Positions 61,836 to 64,000 of a stretch of DNA of 64,000 nt are shown here, in pieces. Source of the stretch: Neckera pumila (taxonomy: Eukaryota > Streptophyta > Bryopsida > Hypnales > Neckeraceae). The position numbers and the translations under genes are program-made. The notes under the pieces are model-generated. The model was not told the origin of the DNA. It did no database searches and worked only from the letters and a program-made list of their open reading frames with translations. Numbering within the stretch: position 1 is the stretch's first letter; every line of letters starts with the position of its first letter. Location: the NCBI GenBank assembly GCA_963969595.1, contig OZ018417.1, forward strand, positions 5,148,501-5,212,500, in the 5' to 3' direction.

Positions 61836-61975
61836 TTCCACATCTAATCGTAGGATCTTACACCTAACTAGTATGAGAATGTGTAAAAAAAAATTCAGAA
61901 ATTTTGACCACATAAATTGCCAGATATTTGCATTTAAAGTGAAAAAAATAAGTTTTCCAATACATTGCGGGACTA
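61836..61975. mobile_element. fragment of TTAA element family 1
   Basis: It resembles the left-interior part of the copy at 57197-58119 (ATCTAATCGTAGGATCTTAC and what follows); no termini. Confidence 0.5.
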
Positions 61976-62201
61976 GCCTCCTATAATTCTTGAACAAGGT
62001 GTCTAGTAAAATTATGTTTTTTCAGGAACTTTTAGGCATCGTCATAAAATGAATCTTCATGTGATTCATGGAGAGGTCTCTCCCAAGCTGATCACACTGA
62101 GGTTTTCTTATGTATCCCTATGATCATCGCGACATAGGGGAACCTCCCCATGAAGATTCTGGAAGTAGTCTTGTCTTCAAGTTTCTAAATCAATCCAGAA
62201 T

Positions 62202-62652
62202 TAAGGTAAACCAGCCCATTGTGGTCAAAATTTGGAGTTTACCTTCATGCCATTGCTGAAAGTTTTCAAGTTTTTTCCCACATGATGACAAGTGTGAGAA
62301 ATAGTGAGAGCAATTGAAATTATATTTTTCAAACAAAGTATGAATTTGTTACAGATTTTTGAACTGATATGTCCAAAAAAAGAGTCAGTAGACTACCCCA
62401 TAACCAACAAAATTTGTATCCAATATGCTCTTCTTAATCACCTAATGTGGTCACAATAATTTTTAATGTAGAAGCCCATGAAAAGTGACCTCTTGCAATG
62501 ATTTACACTGAAAAGAGCAGATGTTCCTAATGAGGTCACTAATCACTCCATTGGTGTCAGGTTAGAGATTGATTGTGGCAAAAAAAAATTTGTTATGAGG
62601 TCATTAGGTATCCGCTATGGGTCATCTAACCACAATGGGCTGGTTTACCTTA
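62202..62652. mobile_element. 451-bp element with 24-bp terminal inverted repeats
   Basis: It starts TAAGGTAAACCAGCCCATTG and ends CAATGGGCTGGTTTACCTTA. The interior is non-coding. No clear target duplication is seen, so the superfamily is not assigned. Confidence 0.75.
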
Positions 62653-64000
62653 TCTGAAGATTATGTTTTCTTGACAGACAAGTATGGCTTCGATTGATCT
62701 GTGCATGGAACGAACTCTAATAGAAAGGAAATTGTTTCTTTTATAGGGCATTGCCAAACTTATTTGAAGGAGCTGTTTATTTGTTTATGTGCCATCACAA
62801 GTATGTAAGGTAACTACACCTAAAATCAACCGTGTTCTAATTGCGACTCCTATCTAGGAAGGACTGACATGTTGCTTGAAGTATGTTCTACTGTCAATGA
62901 TGAGTTAGGTAGGCTTAATTGGTCGCTTTAAGAGCATAATACCTTAGGTCTTCAATATGTCGCTTCATGGTCATCAAAAATTTGGATTTCTGTGTACAGT
63001 CGCTCTTTGTTGTGTTGTGTGTGCTAATGCATCAAGGATGAAGAAGCTCAAATTTTGACATATTGTTTTCTTAGCACATGGGGACTTTTCTTTTTCCCAA
63101 TTTGTAAGATCTGATTTCATTTGAATTTTATTTGTCATAGTTTGTTTTATGGATCATGACCCTTGCGTCCTCCAAGGGTTAATACGAAATCAAACTCATT
63201 TAGGATGTGACTACAGAACTTAATGCTGTTGGTGTACTAAGAACAATAGAAGGGGCCATTATCTGTACCATATCTAAAGTACTTTGAACATGGAATTATA
63301 GTAAGAAAAGTTTAGTTAGCTTCAATTTGTACTATAAATAAATGTCTTCTTAGTTAAAAGTAAAGTAGTTAGCATAGTTTAATTTCACTTCATAAACTCT
63401 AACTAGAAGAACTTTAATTTACATGCACTTAGTGTACAAAATGCATTGGATATGTAATAATTGGCAATTCACATGTAACTATTGTCACTTCACATGAACT
63501 TTGAACACAACTATTACTTAGTATGTTTTTAAAAAGTATTTACAATACACCCAATGACATTTTACATATGCTATAGTATAATCAACCAGTTTATAATTAT
63601 TAGCTCCAATGTTCTTTTGGCACCCTATCATTTGTTCGCACGTAGTTTGCTACTTCTACCACTTATTGCACCCCCCGAGATGTGTAGGTGTTGGTGTTTT
63701 GTGTAGTGTGTTGATTATGGGTGTACATGCCTCAGAGCATTATCAATGGGTTGCATGAATTGTTGTTGTATTGCAAATATGTTGCATAGGAACCATGATT
63801 TGTCTTAACCTTGAAACATTGTTGATGACAGAATGTATCCTTTGGATGACTTTACCTAAGATTATAGGATGGAAAAAATGTTTTTTTATCCAATTTTTTT
63901 TTAAGTTGCTTAAGTATGTTTTTAGTGAACAATGCTACAATTTCCCTCATTACAGGTATTGTTCTTATTTAAAGAAGTACTAAATGCAATGTCCATGGAT
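62653..64000. other. AT-rich intergenic DNA
   Basis: No gene or delimited repeat recognised up to the window edge. Confidence 0.5.

Overview
The window is nuclear DNA of a plant. It has spliced genes with canonical GT-AG introns, two plastid-type proteins (a CURT1 thylakoid-curvature protein and a RelA/SpoT homologue), a plant-type cytochrome P450, and long AT-rich intergenic DNA full of short non-autonomous transposons. The codon use, the simple intron style and a SAM-like/peroxiredoxin-like fusion that I do not know from flowering plants suggest a bryophyte or other non-flowering land plant. That placement is inference only.

Layout: 1-17,400 is AT-rich repeat territory dominated by TTAA-flanked elements (about 930 bp, with a 585-590 bp short form), plus other inverted-repeat elements and microsatellites. 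17,455-22,618 (+) is a four-exon cytochrome P450 with a one-base frameshift in its last exon and tandem duplications next to all three 3' splice sites. A 36-bp minisatellite follows its stop codon. 25,723-29,364 (-) is a five-exon gene joining SAM-like helices to a CxxC peroxiredoxin-like (AhpC/TSA_2, FAM213-type) domain. 31,400-38,200 is again repeat-rich, with nested insertions. 40,333-49,450 (-) is an intact 18-exon RelA/SpoT homologue (HD hydrolase, synthetase and TGS; 900 residues). 50,580-52,148 is a TTAA element nested in a second TTAA element. 53,216-55,643 (-) is a six-exon CURT1 gene (182 residues). 56,000-64,000 is non-coding repeat DNA with a CACTA miniature element and several other terminal-inverted-repeat elements.

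The genes do not form an operon or an evident cluster. The RSH protein (plastid ppGpp metabolism) and CURT1 (grana margin curvature) both belong to plastid physiology, but their adjacency is probably chance. The most interesting system is the TTAA transposon family. About eleven well-delimited copies share termini of the form TTAACCCCTAAAG...CTTTAGGGGTTAA. One has a paralogous empty site inside this window that supports a TTAA target duplication, the hallmark of piggyBac-type transposition. No transposase is present here.

Exon boundaries were placed by hand from splice consensus, reading-frame phase and remembered family conservation. All multi-exon models close in frame except the P450.
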